Shown: positions 16,797-24,486 of the stretch, piece by piece
How the letters are laid out: each line of letters begins with the position of its first letter
Numbering within the stretch: the stretch's first letter is position 1
Assembly: GCA_947588845.1 (NCBI GenBank)
Contig: CANQAR010000013.1
Span: forward strand, 1-49,501
From: an uncultured Lachnospiraceae bacterium
GTDB taxonomy: Bacteria > Bacillota > Clostridia > Lachnospirales > Lachnospiraceae
Reading direction: 5' to 3'
Length of the DNA: 49,501 nt
Program-made: the position numbers and the translations under genes
Notes under the pieces: model-generated
What the model saw: the letters and a program-made list of their open reading frames with translations, nothing else
Databases searched by the model: none
What the model was told of the DNA's origin: nothing

Positions 16797-16843
16797 GGCG
16801 TTGTGGTGCGCAGGGTGTGCGCATTGCGGCGTCTTTTCTTTTT
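16797..16843 (+). terminator. Attenuator-like terminator at the start of the amt leader
   Basis: GGCGTTGTGGTGCGC (16797-16811) pairs along all 15 positions (with G-U pairs) with GCGCATTGCGGCGTC (16819-16833), followed by TTTTCTTTTT. It begins only about 8 nt after the predicted transcription start and lies between promoter and gene, so it should act as an attenuator. Confidence 0.65.
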
Positions 16844-16938
16844 ATAAAGGTCGGTTCCATGCAGGAGAGAACTGCAGACCTGCATGTATGTGGGATTGCA
16901 AAAGCTCCAGAGGAGCGGAACAATCTGCGGCTTTTATA
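16843..16938 (+). promoter_or_regulatory. Multi-branched structured leader upstream of amt
   Basis: A closing stem TATAAAGGTCG (16843-16853)/CGGCTTTTATA (16928-16938) of 11 pairs encloses a second stem GTTCC/GGAAC and two hairpins, CATGCAGG/CCTGCATG and GCTCC-AGA-GGAGC. This is the outline of a folded regulatory RNA. It matches no riboswitch class I can name. A further hairpin (GGCGTTGC/GCAGCGCC, about 16978-17015) precedes the ribosome site. The sensed signal is unknown; nitrogen status would fit the gene. Confidence 0.5.
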
Positions 16939-17054
16939 AAAGAAAACAATATAATACTCCGGAATATTAGAACAATGGCGTTGCGGGAATTCTGATCAGA
17001 TTCTATGCAGCGCCGCTTACGTTTTAGGAATGTCTTAAAGAGGAGGAAAATATT

Positions 17055-18806
17055 ATGACGAATGAAATTTTTGAGGCTGTGAACAGTCAGCTTTTCGGCG
17101 TGTGGTTCCTGATCGGCGCCGCTCTGGTATTCTGGATGCAGGCCGGGTTCGCCATGGTGGAGGCAGGATTTACGAGAGCCAAGAACACCGGCAACATATT
17201 AATGAAAAATCTGATGGATTTCTGTATCGGAACTGTGATGTTTATCCTGATCGGATTCTCGCTCTTGCTCGGCGAGGACATGATGGGACTGATCGGAAAA
17301 CCGGGCTTTGATATACTGACGAATTACGCGGACTTTGACTGGTCGGGATTCGTGTTCAACCTTGTGTTCTGCGCGACGACGGCGACGATCGTCTCCGGAG
17401 CGATGGCAGAGAGAACGAAATTCCTGTCCTACTGTATCTATTCCGCAGTGATCTCCGCGCTGATCTATCCGATCGAGGCGCACTGGATCTGGGGCGGCGG
17501 CTGGCTGTCACAGATGGGCTTCCACGATTACGCAGGCTCCACGGCAATCCATATGGTCGGCGGTATCTCGGCGCTGGTCGGCGCGAAGATGCTTGGACCG
17601 CGTATCGGAAAATTTGAGAGAGACGAATCCGGAAAAGTTATAAAAGTCAACGCATTCCCGGGACATAACCTTCCGCTTGGCTGCCTCGGTGTATTTATCC
17701 TGTGGCTTGGCTGGTATGGATTCAATGGCGCGGCCGCGACGAATGTCGATGAGCTCGCGAGCATTTTCCTGACAACAACGATTGCTCCGTCTGTCGCGAC
17801 GGTTGTATGTATGATTTTTACCTGGCTGAAATATGGAAAGCCAGATGTATCCATGTGTCTGAACGCGTCCCTCGCGGGACTGGTAGCAATCACGGCTCCG
17901 TGCGATGTGACGGACTGTGTGGGAGCGCTCGCGATCGGATGTGTCTCCGGTTTGCTTGTGGTATTCGGTGTATGGTTCCTGGATAATGTGCTGCGTATTG
18001 ACGACCCGGTGGGCGCCGTGGCGGTTCATTGCTTTAACGGTATCTGGGGAACGATCGCGGTAGGCCTGTTTGCGACATCTTCCTCACCGGCCTTTGCGAC
18101 GGCAGGAATCCGTGAGGGTCTGTTCTACGGCGGCGGATTTACACAGCTGAAGCTTCAGCTGATCGGTTTTGCGGCAGTCGCGGGCTGGACGCTGGTGACG
18201 ATCACGATCGCGTTTATGGTGATCCGGGCGCTTGTCGGACTGCGTGTCAGTGAGGAAGAGGAAATCGTCGGACTTGACCCGACCGAGCATGGACTTCCAT
18301 CCGCATATGCAGGATTCAGCATCATGGATATCTCCAATACAATGACAATGAAGGTGAACGAGAACACGAACCTCGGTATCGACAGCTACGAGGCCGCAAC
18401 TCCTGCAATGAGAGACGCGTCGGTCAGCGTAGTGACGGAGCCGGTTCTGACCGGTATGTACAAGGTATCCATCGTCGCGAAGCTTTCAAGCTACGACAAG
18501 CTGAAGAATGCGCTGAACAAGATCGGCGTGACCGGTATGACCGTAACGCAGGTCATGGGCTGCGGCATCGAGAAAGGTGCCGGCGAACGGTACCGTGGAG
18601 TCGAGATGGACGCGACGCTGCTGCCTAAGGTGAAGGTGGAAGTGATTGTCGGAAATATCCCGGTCGATACCGTGATCGAGACCGTCAAGAAGACGCTCTA
18701 CACAGGACATATCGGAGACGGAAAGATCTTTGTTTACGGCGTGAACCGTGTCGTGAAGATCCGTACCGGCGAGGAGAACCTGGCGGCGCTGCAGGATGTG
18801 GAATAG
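17055..18806 (+). CDS. Ammonium transporter fused to a C-terminal PII (GlnB/GlnK-like) domain
   Basis: This 583-residue membrane protein joins an Amt ammonium channel (about 1-410) to its own PII-type regulator (about 467-575). The Amt part starts with the QLFGVWFLIGAALVFWMQAG region and has the twin pore histidines His166 (STAIHMVGG) and His325 (AVHCFNG). The linker (411-466) is polar. The PII part begins YKVSIVAKLSSYDKLKNALN, has a T-loop ending GAGERYRGVEM with Tyr513 at the classical uridylylation position, and the signature IGDGKIFVYGV at about 553. In most bacteria GlnK is a separate soluble trimer that plugs AmtB; here the regulator is tethered. The start has AGAGGAGG upstream. No signal peptide is obvious; the first helix begins near residue 14. 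A structured leader with an attenuator precedes it. Confidence 0.95.
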   Translation: MTNEIFEAVNSQLFGVWFLIGAALVFWMQAGFAMVEAGFTRAKNTGNILMKNLMDFCIGTVMFILIGFSLLLGEDMMGLIGKPGFDILTNYADFDWSGFVFNLVFCATTATIVSGAMAERTKFLSYCIYSAVISALIYPIEAHWIWGGGWLSQMGFHDYAGSTAIHMVGGISALVGAKMLGPRIGKFERDESGKVIKVNAFPGHNLPLGCLGVFILWLGWYGFNGAAATNVDELASIFLTTTIAPSVATVVCMIFTWLKYGKPDVSMCLNASLAGLVAITAPCDVTDCVGALAIGCVSGLLVVFGVWFLDNVLRIDDPVGAVAVHCFNGIWGTIAVGLFATSSSPAFATAGIREGLFYGGGFTQLKLQLIGFAAVAGWTLVTITIAFMVIRALVGLRVSEEEEIVGLDPTEHGLPSAYAGFSIMDISNTMTMKVNENTNLGIDSYEAATPAMRDASVSVVTEPVLTGMYKVSIVAKLSSYDKLKNALNKIGVTGMTVTQVMGCGIEKGAGERYRGVEMDATLLPKVKVEVIVGNIPVDTVIETVKKTLYTGHIGDGKIFVYGVNRVVKIRTGEENLAALQDVE

Positions 18807-18813
18807 AATGGAG

Positions 18814-18889
18814 AGCGCAGGGATTCGGAGCCGAAGATGTCTGCTGACGCAGACCTGAATTCCGCGCGCAAAACTCGCTTGCGAGTTTT
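18814..18889 (+). repeat. Structured mosaic repeat (copy F) abutting the amt stop codon
   Basis: The core starts at GCGCA (18815) with outer stem GGGATTCGG/CTGAATTCC kept by wobble pairs, inner hairpin GTCTGC-TGAC-GCAGAC, then GCGC (18864-18867), and capping hairpin AAAACTCGC-TT-GCGAGTTTT. It lacks the CTCCG/GAT left arm seen in copy E but is otherwise closely similar. It begins within 10 bp of the Amt stop. Confidence 0.8.
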
Positions 18890-18990
18890 GAATTCTATAG
18901 GATAGAAAACTGAAAACAGACAGCAGATAATGATTAACAGGATATGGATGATGCGGCATTTTCCCGGCTGTGTCATCCGTATCTTTTTTT

Positions 18991-19110
18991 GTGTCACAGG
19001 AAATTTCGTCCTGTGACACAAAAAGCCTCCGGCGGATGCGCACGAGCGCGTGCATGGAAAATGCTGCTTTCGCAGCCGCGCTCGGCGCGAGAATGTGCCA
19101 AAGGCACATT
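18991..19110 (+). repeat. Structured intergenic mosaic repeat (copy B)
   Basis: Palindrome GTGTCACAGG (18991-19000)/CCTGTGACAC (19010-19019), then AAAAAGCCTCCGGCG, then the core 19035-19088 identical in its stems to copy A, then hairpin AATGTGCC-AAA-GGCACATT (19092-19110). A T-tract precedes the palindrome. Copies B and F lie in tandem between the amt and ATPase genes. Confidence 0.85.
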
Positions 19111-19215
19111 CTTTGCTCCGATTTTTTATGTTGAAACTGTCAGGATAATGTATTATATTAATCATAATATCGAAAAATAGATAATGATTATTCATACAGC
19201 GTGGGGATTGTAAAA

Positions 19216-20493
19216 ATGATAAAATGTTTTACATTTGAGAACTTTAAAAGCTTTGAGAAAGCGGAATTGAATATAGAAAATCTTACTACTTTGATTGGGA
19301 CAAATGCATCCGGAAAAAGTAATGCGATCGAGGGAATCAGAATCCTCTCAGAGATAGCGACCGGAATTGAACTAAGCGTAATTCTTGACGGAACGAAAAG
19401 TATGACTGGAACTGTGAGAGGAGGAAGTAAAAGCTGTCCCAGGTTCAGGACAAATGCTTTCAAACTGGGATGTCTTGTTTTTTTTGATGATCAGACAGAT
19501 TTGCTCTATGAAGTTAAAATTAATGTAAACAGCAGAATTTATATTGAGGAAGAAGCTCTGTACCGGATGCCTCCGGACAAGACTTCTCCTAAAATAAATA
19601 AAGTATTTAAAAGTAAAGCTGTAAAATCAGGTGGAGCAGATATAAAAGTTGAATATACGAATGGGAAGAGGGGGAAAAATCCAGATCTGGTCTGTGTCAG
19701 AACATCAGCGATTCTTCCTCAGATGCTGGTTCGGATGCCGCAGGATACGGAAGAAGGAAAAATGAATATTTCCTATATTCAGGCAGTTACAGATGCCTTG
19801 AGAAGTATTATTGTGCTTGATCCTGTTGTACAGTATATGCGTGACTATACGAGAATATCTGATTTTGAACTGCGGATGAACTGTGAGAATCTGTCATCTG
19901 TTATGAAACATATGTGCGGTGATGAATTTAAAAAGAGACAATTACTTGAGATAATAAAAGATCTTCCGGAAAATGAAGTTTCTGATATTGAATTCATTGA
20001 GACGAAAATTGGTGATGTGATATTTGCACTGAAGGAAAAATATATAAACTCCACAGAATTTGTAGATGCCAGAAAACTTTCTGATGGAACTCTGCGCTGT
20101 ATGGCTGTGATTACGGCGGTTCTGGCAAGTGCTCCGGGAAGTCTGATTATTATGGAAGAGGTCGATAATGGGATACATCCGGGAAGGGTTCATAAACTGA
20201 TTAAAAATTTATATGAGATTGGAAAGGCCAGAAATATTGATGTCCTGATAACGACTCATAATGCCATGCTGATGAATCAGTACAGGAAAGAACAATTGAC
20301 AGGGGTTTCGGTTGTTTATCGTGAAAAAGAAAAAGGTACAAGCAAATTTATACAATTTATTGATATAGATGATTTTGCCGGAATTCTTGCTGCCGGAGGA
20401 CTTGGGGATGCGATGGTTGATGACCGTCTTGTCGCGGCAATTAAGGAGGAAAAAGAAGAACCGGATTACTCATGGCTGGGGGTACAGATATGA
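19216..20493 (+). CDS. OLD/SMC-like AAA ATPase, first gene of a candidate defence pair
   Basis: This 425-residue ABC-type ATPase belongs to the AAA_15/AAA_21 group near OLD proteins. It has FTFENFKSFEKAELNIENLT at the N-terminus, Walker A GTNASGKS (28-35), a signature-like LSDGTLRCM at about 288, Walker B SLIIMEEVDNGIHPGR at about 310, and a switch His in ITTHNAMLM. I see no TOPRIM domain, so the effector is probably the next gene. ATG 19216 is preferred to GTG 19201, although its ribosome site (GGGG) is weak. The gene is AT-rich against its GC-rich neighbours, which fits recent transfer. Its last 4 bp (ATGA) overlap the PIN gene. Similar ATPase-plus-nuclease pairs (for example PARIS or Septu) act against phages; this pair's function is inferred. 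Confidence 0.8.
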   Translation: MIKCFTFENFKSFEKAELNIENLTTLIGTNASGKSNAIEGIRILSEIATGIELSVILDGTKSMTGTVRGGSKSCPRFRTNAFKLGCLVFFDDQTDLLYEVKINVNSRIYIEEEALYRMPPDKTSPKINKVFKSKAVKSGGADIKVEYTNGKRGKNPDLVCVRTSAILPQMLVRMPQDTEEGKMNISYIQAVTDALRSIIVLDPVVQYMRDYTRISDFELRMNCENLSSVMKHMCGDEFKKRQLLEIIKDLPENEVSDIEFIETKIGDVIFALKEKYINSTEFVDARKLSDGTLRCMAVITAVLASAPGSLIIMEEVDNGIHPGRVHKLIKNLYEIGKARNIDVLITTHNAMLMNQYRKEQLTGVSVVYREKEKGTSKFIQFIDIDDFAGILAAGGLGDAMVDDRLVAAIKEEKEEPDYSWLGVQI

Positions 20494-20987
20494 ATGTCAG
20501 ATTTATTGACACTTCTATAATGCTGAATTTGCTTGAAGTGCCGGGAAAATGTTCAGATAAGGAGAAAGTAAAGCGGGAATGGGCAGAAGTATTGAAAATG
20601 GGAGATACGCTGATTATGCCGATTGCCACAATCATCGAGACGGGAAATCATATAGCTCATATTTCAGATGGGCATGTCAGACGTACAATAACGTTAAAAT
20701 TCAAAGAGTATCTGGAGAAAACAGCGAATTCTCAGGCTCCATGGAAATTATACGGAAATGGGTTGAAGAAAGAAGAAATAAAATATCTGGCTGAAAATAT
20801 GGAGAAATTTACAGCTTGGAATATTGGAATTGGCGATATGACGATCATATATGCATATGAAGAGTACATACAGGAAGTGCCATCTCTTGGAACTGTCATG
20901 ATATGGAGCATGGACGACCATCTGTCGTCATATCGTCAGGAAAATGTCGGTATACAGAGACGCCGGAAAAAACAGCATCCGGTTTAG
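20490..20987 (+). CDS. PIN-domain nuclease coupled to the OLD-like ATPase
   Basis: This 165-residue protein has all four acidic positions of a PIN RNase: Asp7 in FIDTSI, Glu50 in IIETGNH, Asp116 in GIGDMTII, and Asp142 in WSMDDH. PIN proteins cut RNA and often serve as toxins. The start ATG 20490 overlaps the ATPase stop as ATGA, with GGGGGT just upstream, so the two are translationally coupled. No VapB-type antitoxin is present, so the ATPase may hold the nuclease in check or switch it on. The C-terminus is strongly basic (RRRKKQ). Its stop codon lies in the loop of a hairpin that serves as terminator for the converging operon. The PIN assignment comes from motif order only. Confidence 0.75.
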   Translation: MNVRFIDTSIMLNLLEVPGKCSDKEKVKREWAEVLKMGDTLIMPIATIIETGNHIAHISDGHVRRTITLKFKEYLEKTANSQAPWKLYGNGLKKEEIKYLAENMEKFTAWNIGIGDMTIIYAYEEYIQEVPSLGTVMIWSMDDHLSSYRQENVGIQRRRKKQHPV

Positions 20988-20999
20988 AGGCCGGATGCT
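20968..20999 (-). terminator. Terminator of the radical SAM/pdx operon (minus strand)
   Basis: AGCATCCGG (20974-20982) pairs with CCGGATGCT (20991-20999). On the minus strand it is followed by GTTTTTTCC, a good U-tract; on the plus strand there is none. The hairpin lies inside the last codons of the PIN gene. Confidence 0.7.
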
Positions 21000-21018
21000 T
21001 AGACACTCGGGCTGTTTT

Positions 21019-21636
21019 TCAGTCCTCCCACGGCCGGATCCGGTACCGTACACCGAGCTCCTCACAAATCTGACGGCACTGATCTTCCTCCTCAGCAGTG
21101 AGGGTGGTCGCGACGGTCGTCATCACGACCTCCGGCACATAGTTTACAGCATCTCGCGCGAAGGAAAGCATCGCGTCAAAGGACTGCTCTCCGAAACGGG
21201 AGCGCACAAGCTCATGATAGCGGTCCGCGTTCGGCGTGTTCAGACTGATGGAGAGCGTGTCGATCAGCCCCTTAAAGAGCGGAAGGATGTCTTTTCCGTT
21301 GACCAGATTGCCGAGGCCGTTCGTGTTGATGCGGATCGGTTTGTTGAACTGCTCTTTAACATAGCGTGCCGTCGCGAGAAGCACGTCAAGGGCTTCTGTC
21401 GGTTCTCCGAACCCGCAGAAGACGACCTCCCGGTATTTATTCATATCAAATTTCTCAAATTCAGCGATGACTTCCTCAAGAGAAGGTGTGTGTTCGAGCC
21501 AGAGCGGACCGGATTCCTCCATGGTCTCGCGTGTCTGGCGCAGACAGAAGGTGCAGGCGCAGGGGCACTTGTTGGTCAGATTGACATACAGATTGTCGTG
21601 AACTTCATATAAAATGGTCATGGCAGTGTGCTTCAT
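21019..21636 (-). CDS. Radical SAM protein, TatD-associated type
   Basis: This 205-residue protein is a compact radical SAM enzyme. The cluster motif is CX3CX2C (Cys24, Cys28, Cys31 in NKCPCACTFC, with an extra Cys26), followed by a glycine-rich GFGEPTE for SAM binding and RINTNGLG further on. Its length and the ending RIRPWED match the small 'TatD family-linked' radical SAM group known from Firmicutes, where the gene often lies next to tatD; no tatD is seen here. The reaction is unknown. ATG 21636 has AAAGGAA 9 nt upstream. It follows the pyridoxamine kinase gene by 39 bp and is probably in the same operon. Confidence 0.88.
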   Translation of the reverse strand: MKHTAMTILYEVHDNLYVNLTNKCPCACTFCLRQTRETMEESGPLWLEHTPSLEEVIAEFEKFDMNKYREVVFCGFGEPTEALDVLLATARYVKEQFNKPIRINTNGLGNLVNGKDILPLFKGLIDTLSISLNTPNADRYHELVRSRFGEQSFDAMLSFARDAVNYVPEVVMTTVATTLTAEEEDQCRQICEELGVRYRIRPWED

Positions 21637-21675
21637 ATTATAAATTCTTCCTTTCTTTTATCTCTGGTTGTTGGT

Positions 21676-22626
21676 TCACGCTTTCAGCGTATGCAGCACT
21701 TCCTCAAAGCACACGCCGTCCGTCAGTGGCAGATCCATCTCGATTGATTTCTCGATGCACCGCTTGACAAAGAGCGAGGCTTTGCGCACGGAATCCTGAA
21801 AATCTACTCCATTGACGGCGTCCGCCGCGATGATCGCGGCAAAAATATCGCCTGTGCCGGAGCGCTGAGTTCCGACTTTATGTGTGCGGCGGATTTTTCC
21901 GGGAGTTTCTTTTTTCTGGTTCAAATTTTCTTTCTGGCTGTCTGATTGTTCTGTTCCGGAGACTTCCTTTCCGCTGTCCTGTTGTTCTCTTTTGGAGGAT
22001 TCGTTTGTGTCCGAAAACTCTTTCTCATAACAGTAATTTGCGATGAAATCCCCCTGAACAATTCCGGTGATCACCACTTTTGCCGGGCCCATCGCGCAGA
22101 GCTTTTCGGCGAGCGCGATAATTTCCTTCATCCGCCAGTGTCCTTCATGGTATGGCGTGTCGGTCAGGATACAGGCTTCCGTCAGGTTTGGTGTCAGGAT
22201 ATCGGCGTAAGTGACAAGCCGCTTCATTTCCGTGCACATCTGTGCGGTGTAGGTCGGATAAGGTTTTCCATAATCGCCCATCACCGGGTCCACGATGATA
22301 ATGGTATCCTCCGTCCGGAATTCCTGAAAAAAGCGGATGACGATCTCAATCTGTTCCTTTGAGCCGAGGAAACCGCTGCTGATTCCGCGAAACGTGAGGC
22401 CAAGCTTTTTCCATTCATCGGCATACCGCTGCATGCGGGTCGTGTAATCCTCAAAGAAAAAGCTCTCAAAACCTGTGTGATTGGAAAAAATAGAAGTCGG
22501 CAGCGGACAGCACTGGATTTTCATCGCGGAGATGACCGGCAGCGCAGCCGCGATTGAGCAGCGGCCAAAACCGGTGAAGTCGTTGATGACAGCTATTTTC
22601 TTCTGGTGATTGTGATCGGGCTTCAT
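21676..22626 (-). CDS. Pyridoxamine/pyridoxal kinase (PfkB/ThiD-like) with a hydrophilic insertion
   Basis: This 316-residue kinase is predicted to phosphorylate B6 vitamers (pyridoxamine/pyridoxal) in the salvage pathway to PLP. It opens KKIAVINDFTGFGRCS, has ISSGFLGS, VDPVMGDYGKPYP and TPNLTEA, and the catalytic GTGD (257-260, Asp260) that defines this ribokinase-like fold. Residues about 204-247 are an insertion rich in Ser, Glu, Gln, Lys and Asn (SDTNESSKREQQDSGKEVSG and onward) between two conserved strands, just before the GTGD loop. Close relatives have about 280 residues without it, as I recall. ATG 22626 is fixed by AGGAGGGG 6 nt upstream; a longer frame from 22686 has no ribosome site. 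Probably co-transcribed with the radical SAM gene. Confidence 0.85.
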   Translation of the reverse strand: MKPDHNHQKKIAVINDFTGFGRCSIAAALPVISAMKIQCCPLPTSIFSNHTGFESFFFEDYTTRMQRYADEWKKLGLTFRGISSGFLGSKEQIEIVIRFFQEFRTEDTIIIVDPVMGDYGKPYPTYTAQMCTEMKRLVTYADILTPNLTEACILTDTPYHEGHWRMKEIIALAEKLCAMGPAKVVITGIVQGDFIANYCYEKEFSDTNESSKREQQDSGKEVSGTEQSDSQKENLNQKKETPGKIRRTHKVGTQRSGTGDIFAAIIAADAVNGVDFQDSVRKASLFVKRCIEKSIEMDLPLTDGVCFEEVLHTLKA

Positions 22627-22946
22627 GAAAATCCCCTCCTGAAATTCCTGATTTGTCTGCGCGAAGGCTGGGACGAGCCATCGCATGCCTGTTATGCAGG
22701 GTGCGGATTCAGATCCTGCCCGTTCTTAAACGGCACTGCAGACCCGGCGCCCTTTTCTTTGCGGTGGTAATAATGCGCAGAACGCGCAGGAATGTTTTAG
22801 CGGTTATCATACAGAGAGAATGGTATTTTGAAAAGTGCCAGTTTTTGAATAATTGATCATGCCAGTTATCATTCGTATTGGAATCTTAATGAGACATTAG
22901 TACTGCCCTGTGCATATAAAATGGGAAAATCAATGATATTACGTGA

Positions 22947-23144
22947 TTGACGTATAGATTAATATATGATATTTTTACTTGTAATCTTTGCGGCGTTGTC
23001 ATACATAGATAGAAAGAAATAGCATCCGCTCCCCAGTTGGATGCTATTTCTAAGACAAACACAGAGGGCATCAGATTTTGCATCTGATAATCGTCCTTTC
23101 TTTGATATATACTCAGGGGCGAGAGAAATCAAGCCCCTGTTTTA
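22947..23144 (+). other. Intergenic hairpin cluster, possible small RNA
   Basis: A weak promoter (TTGACG-17-TATTTT, 22947-22975) precedes a 13-bp perfect hairpin AGAAATAGCATCC (23015-23027)/GGATGCTATTTCT (23039-23051), a short ATCAGAT/ATCTGAT hairpin, and a terminator-like CAGGGGC (23114-23120)/GCCCCTG (23133-23139) with TTTTA. No gene is visible from 22627 to 23525, a 900-bp gap that also holds the pyridoxamine kinase leader and the MITE-like element at 23242. Confidence 0.3.
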
Positions 23145-23241
23145 CATTGTCTGTGTGAACGCATTTGAGGTGTTTTGTGGAGACAGATTTACATTGACTC
23201 TGAATTTGAGACAGCTGCCGGGCAGGATATGGCAGAGAATC

Positions 23242-23385
23242 GTTACTGTTCACTCCGTGATCAGCAACAACGCTCCGCGATGCACAGAAATGCCACTTTC
23301 GTGGCATTTCGCGCCTCAGACCTCGGGATTTCCGCACAAAATGTGCGGAAATCACCTCGAGCTCAGTGGGGATGTGAACAGTAAC
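23242..23385 (+). mobile_element. MITE-like element Q1 with 12-bp TIRs and 8-bp flanking repeats
   Basis: This 144-bp non-coding element is bounded by the perfect inverted repeats GTTACTGTTCAC (23242-23253) and GTGAACAGTAAC (23374-23385). Directly outside are AGAGAATC (23234-23241) and AGGGAATC (23386-23393), which match at 7 of 8 bases, as expected for an old target duplication. Inside lie GATGCACA, a 10-bp hairpin GAAATGCCAC-TTTC-GTGGCATTTC, GCGC, and a 12-bp hairpin GATTTCCGCACA/TGTGCGGAAATC (23327-23353). No transposase is encoded, so it would need one in trans. Confidence 0.75.
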
Positions 23386-23525
23386 AGGGAATCTGCTATA
23401 TCGAGGGCAAAGAGTATGAAATCCGGAGCAATTCGTGGTATCATGGAGATAAAATACTTTTTGGAACCAGCATCCTTTTATGCAGGTTGTGGCTGGAAAC
23501 AATGAATAGACAGGAGGATAAGCGG

Positions 23526-24206
23526 ATGAATACACAAACCGGAACGGCCAGATATATTTTTTGGGATCTTGACGGGACACTGACAGAATCGGGCGACGGG
23601 ATCATCAATTCCGTGATGTACGCGCTGAGGAAAAAGGGAATCGAGGAGAACGACCGGAAGAAGCTCTCAGCTTTTGTGGGACCGCCTCTGCGGGATTCTT
23701 TTATGAAGTATTACAATTTCTCTCTGGAGGAAGCGGAGGAATGCGTGAAGTTTTACCGGGAGTATTTTGTGGACCGGGGAATGTTTGAGAACCGGGTTTA
23801 TGATGGGATTCCTGAGGTTCTGGAAGAACTGTGCCAGGAAGGTTATGAGCTCATCGTGACGACCTCGAAACCGGAGGTATTTTCGGTGCGCATTATGGAA
23901 CATTTTCAGATTGCGCAGTATTTTCGGTTTATTGGTGGAAGCAGCCTCGACGAGAAGCGGAACGCGAAGGCCGATGTGATCCGCTATGTGCTGGATACGC
24001 TGGAGCTTGACCCGGCGCGGGACAGGATCGTGATGGTCGGGGACCGCGACCAGGATGTCAATGGGGCCGCTGCCAACAAAATTCCCTGTATCGGTGTTCT
24101 GTACGGGTACGGTTCCCGCGGGGAGCTGGAGGCCGCCGGAGCCGCCGCCATCTGTGAGACGGTGCGGGAACTGCCGGTCTTCATCCGGAATTTTTTCAAG
24201 GATTGA
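23526..24206 (+). CDS. HAD-superfamily phosphatase (Gph/PpaX-like)
   Basis: This 226-residue soluble phosphatase is of the haloacid dehalogenase superfamily, subfamily I with a helical cap, similar to phosphoglycolate phosphatase and pyrophosphatase PpaX. Motif I is FWDLDGTLTES (nucleophile Asp14, acid Asp16), motif II is in IVTTSK, motif III Lys lies near KADVIRY, and motif IV is VMVGDRDQDVNGA. The cap begins after GIINSVMYALRKKG and has FVGPPLRDSF, typical of this group. ATG 23526 is chosen for its AGGAGG 8 nt upstream; in-frame starts at 23487 and 23502 are less well placed. The natural substrate cannot be told from sequence. It stands alone downstream of the MITE-like element. Confidence 0.88.
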   Translation: MNTQTGTARYIFWDLDGTLTESGDGIINSVMYALRKKGIEENDRKKLSAFVGPPLRDSFMKYYNFSLEEAEECVKFYREYFVDRGMFENRVYDGIPEVLEELCQEGYELIVTTSKPEVFSVRIMEHFQIAQYFRFIGGSSLDEKRNAKADVIRYVLDTLELDPARDRIVMVGDRDQDVNGAAANKIPCIGVLYGYGSRGELEAAGAAAICETVRELPVFIRNFFKD

Positions 24207-24486
24207 GTTTGGATGTGAGGGAAGTTTGTCAAAATGTCTCCGGGATTTCATCCGAAGAGGAAAAGAATTTTTGCCCCCAATGTTAAAAGGAATAATTACC
24301 GCCATTTTTTCATAAGTTAGAGCGTGTCTGATGTGACGGATATGGACAAAACATACAGGACATCTGTGGAGAGCAGATTCGAGTTCTGCCGGGGCCCATG
24401 AGCAAGTCCCAAAGCCTGGTTCCGCACCGGATAACGTCAGACAGGAAAGCCTCTGCGGCTTTCACAACAGAAATGGGGGAATGGCG
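24207..24486 (+). other. Intergenic region between HAD and CotS-like genes
   Basis: These 280 bp hold no gene I can support. One arm, GCAGA-TTCGAGT-TCTGC (about 24375-24391), looks like a tRNA T-arm, but no acceptor or anticodon stem fits around it. The ribosome site GGGGGA of the next gene lies at the end. Confidence 0.4.

Noticed and set aside
16797-16938. ANTAR (EutV/NasR-type) dual-hairpin target in the amt leader
   Set aside because: Such targets have six-base loops with A1 and G4 and a first hairpin before the terminator; here the terminator starts about 8 nt after the promoter and its loop does not fit.
24360-24420. tRNA-like arm (GCAGA-TTCGAGT-TCTGC) before the CotS-like gene
   Set aside because: No acceptor, D or anticodon stem can be drawn around it.
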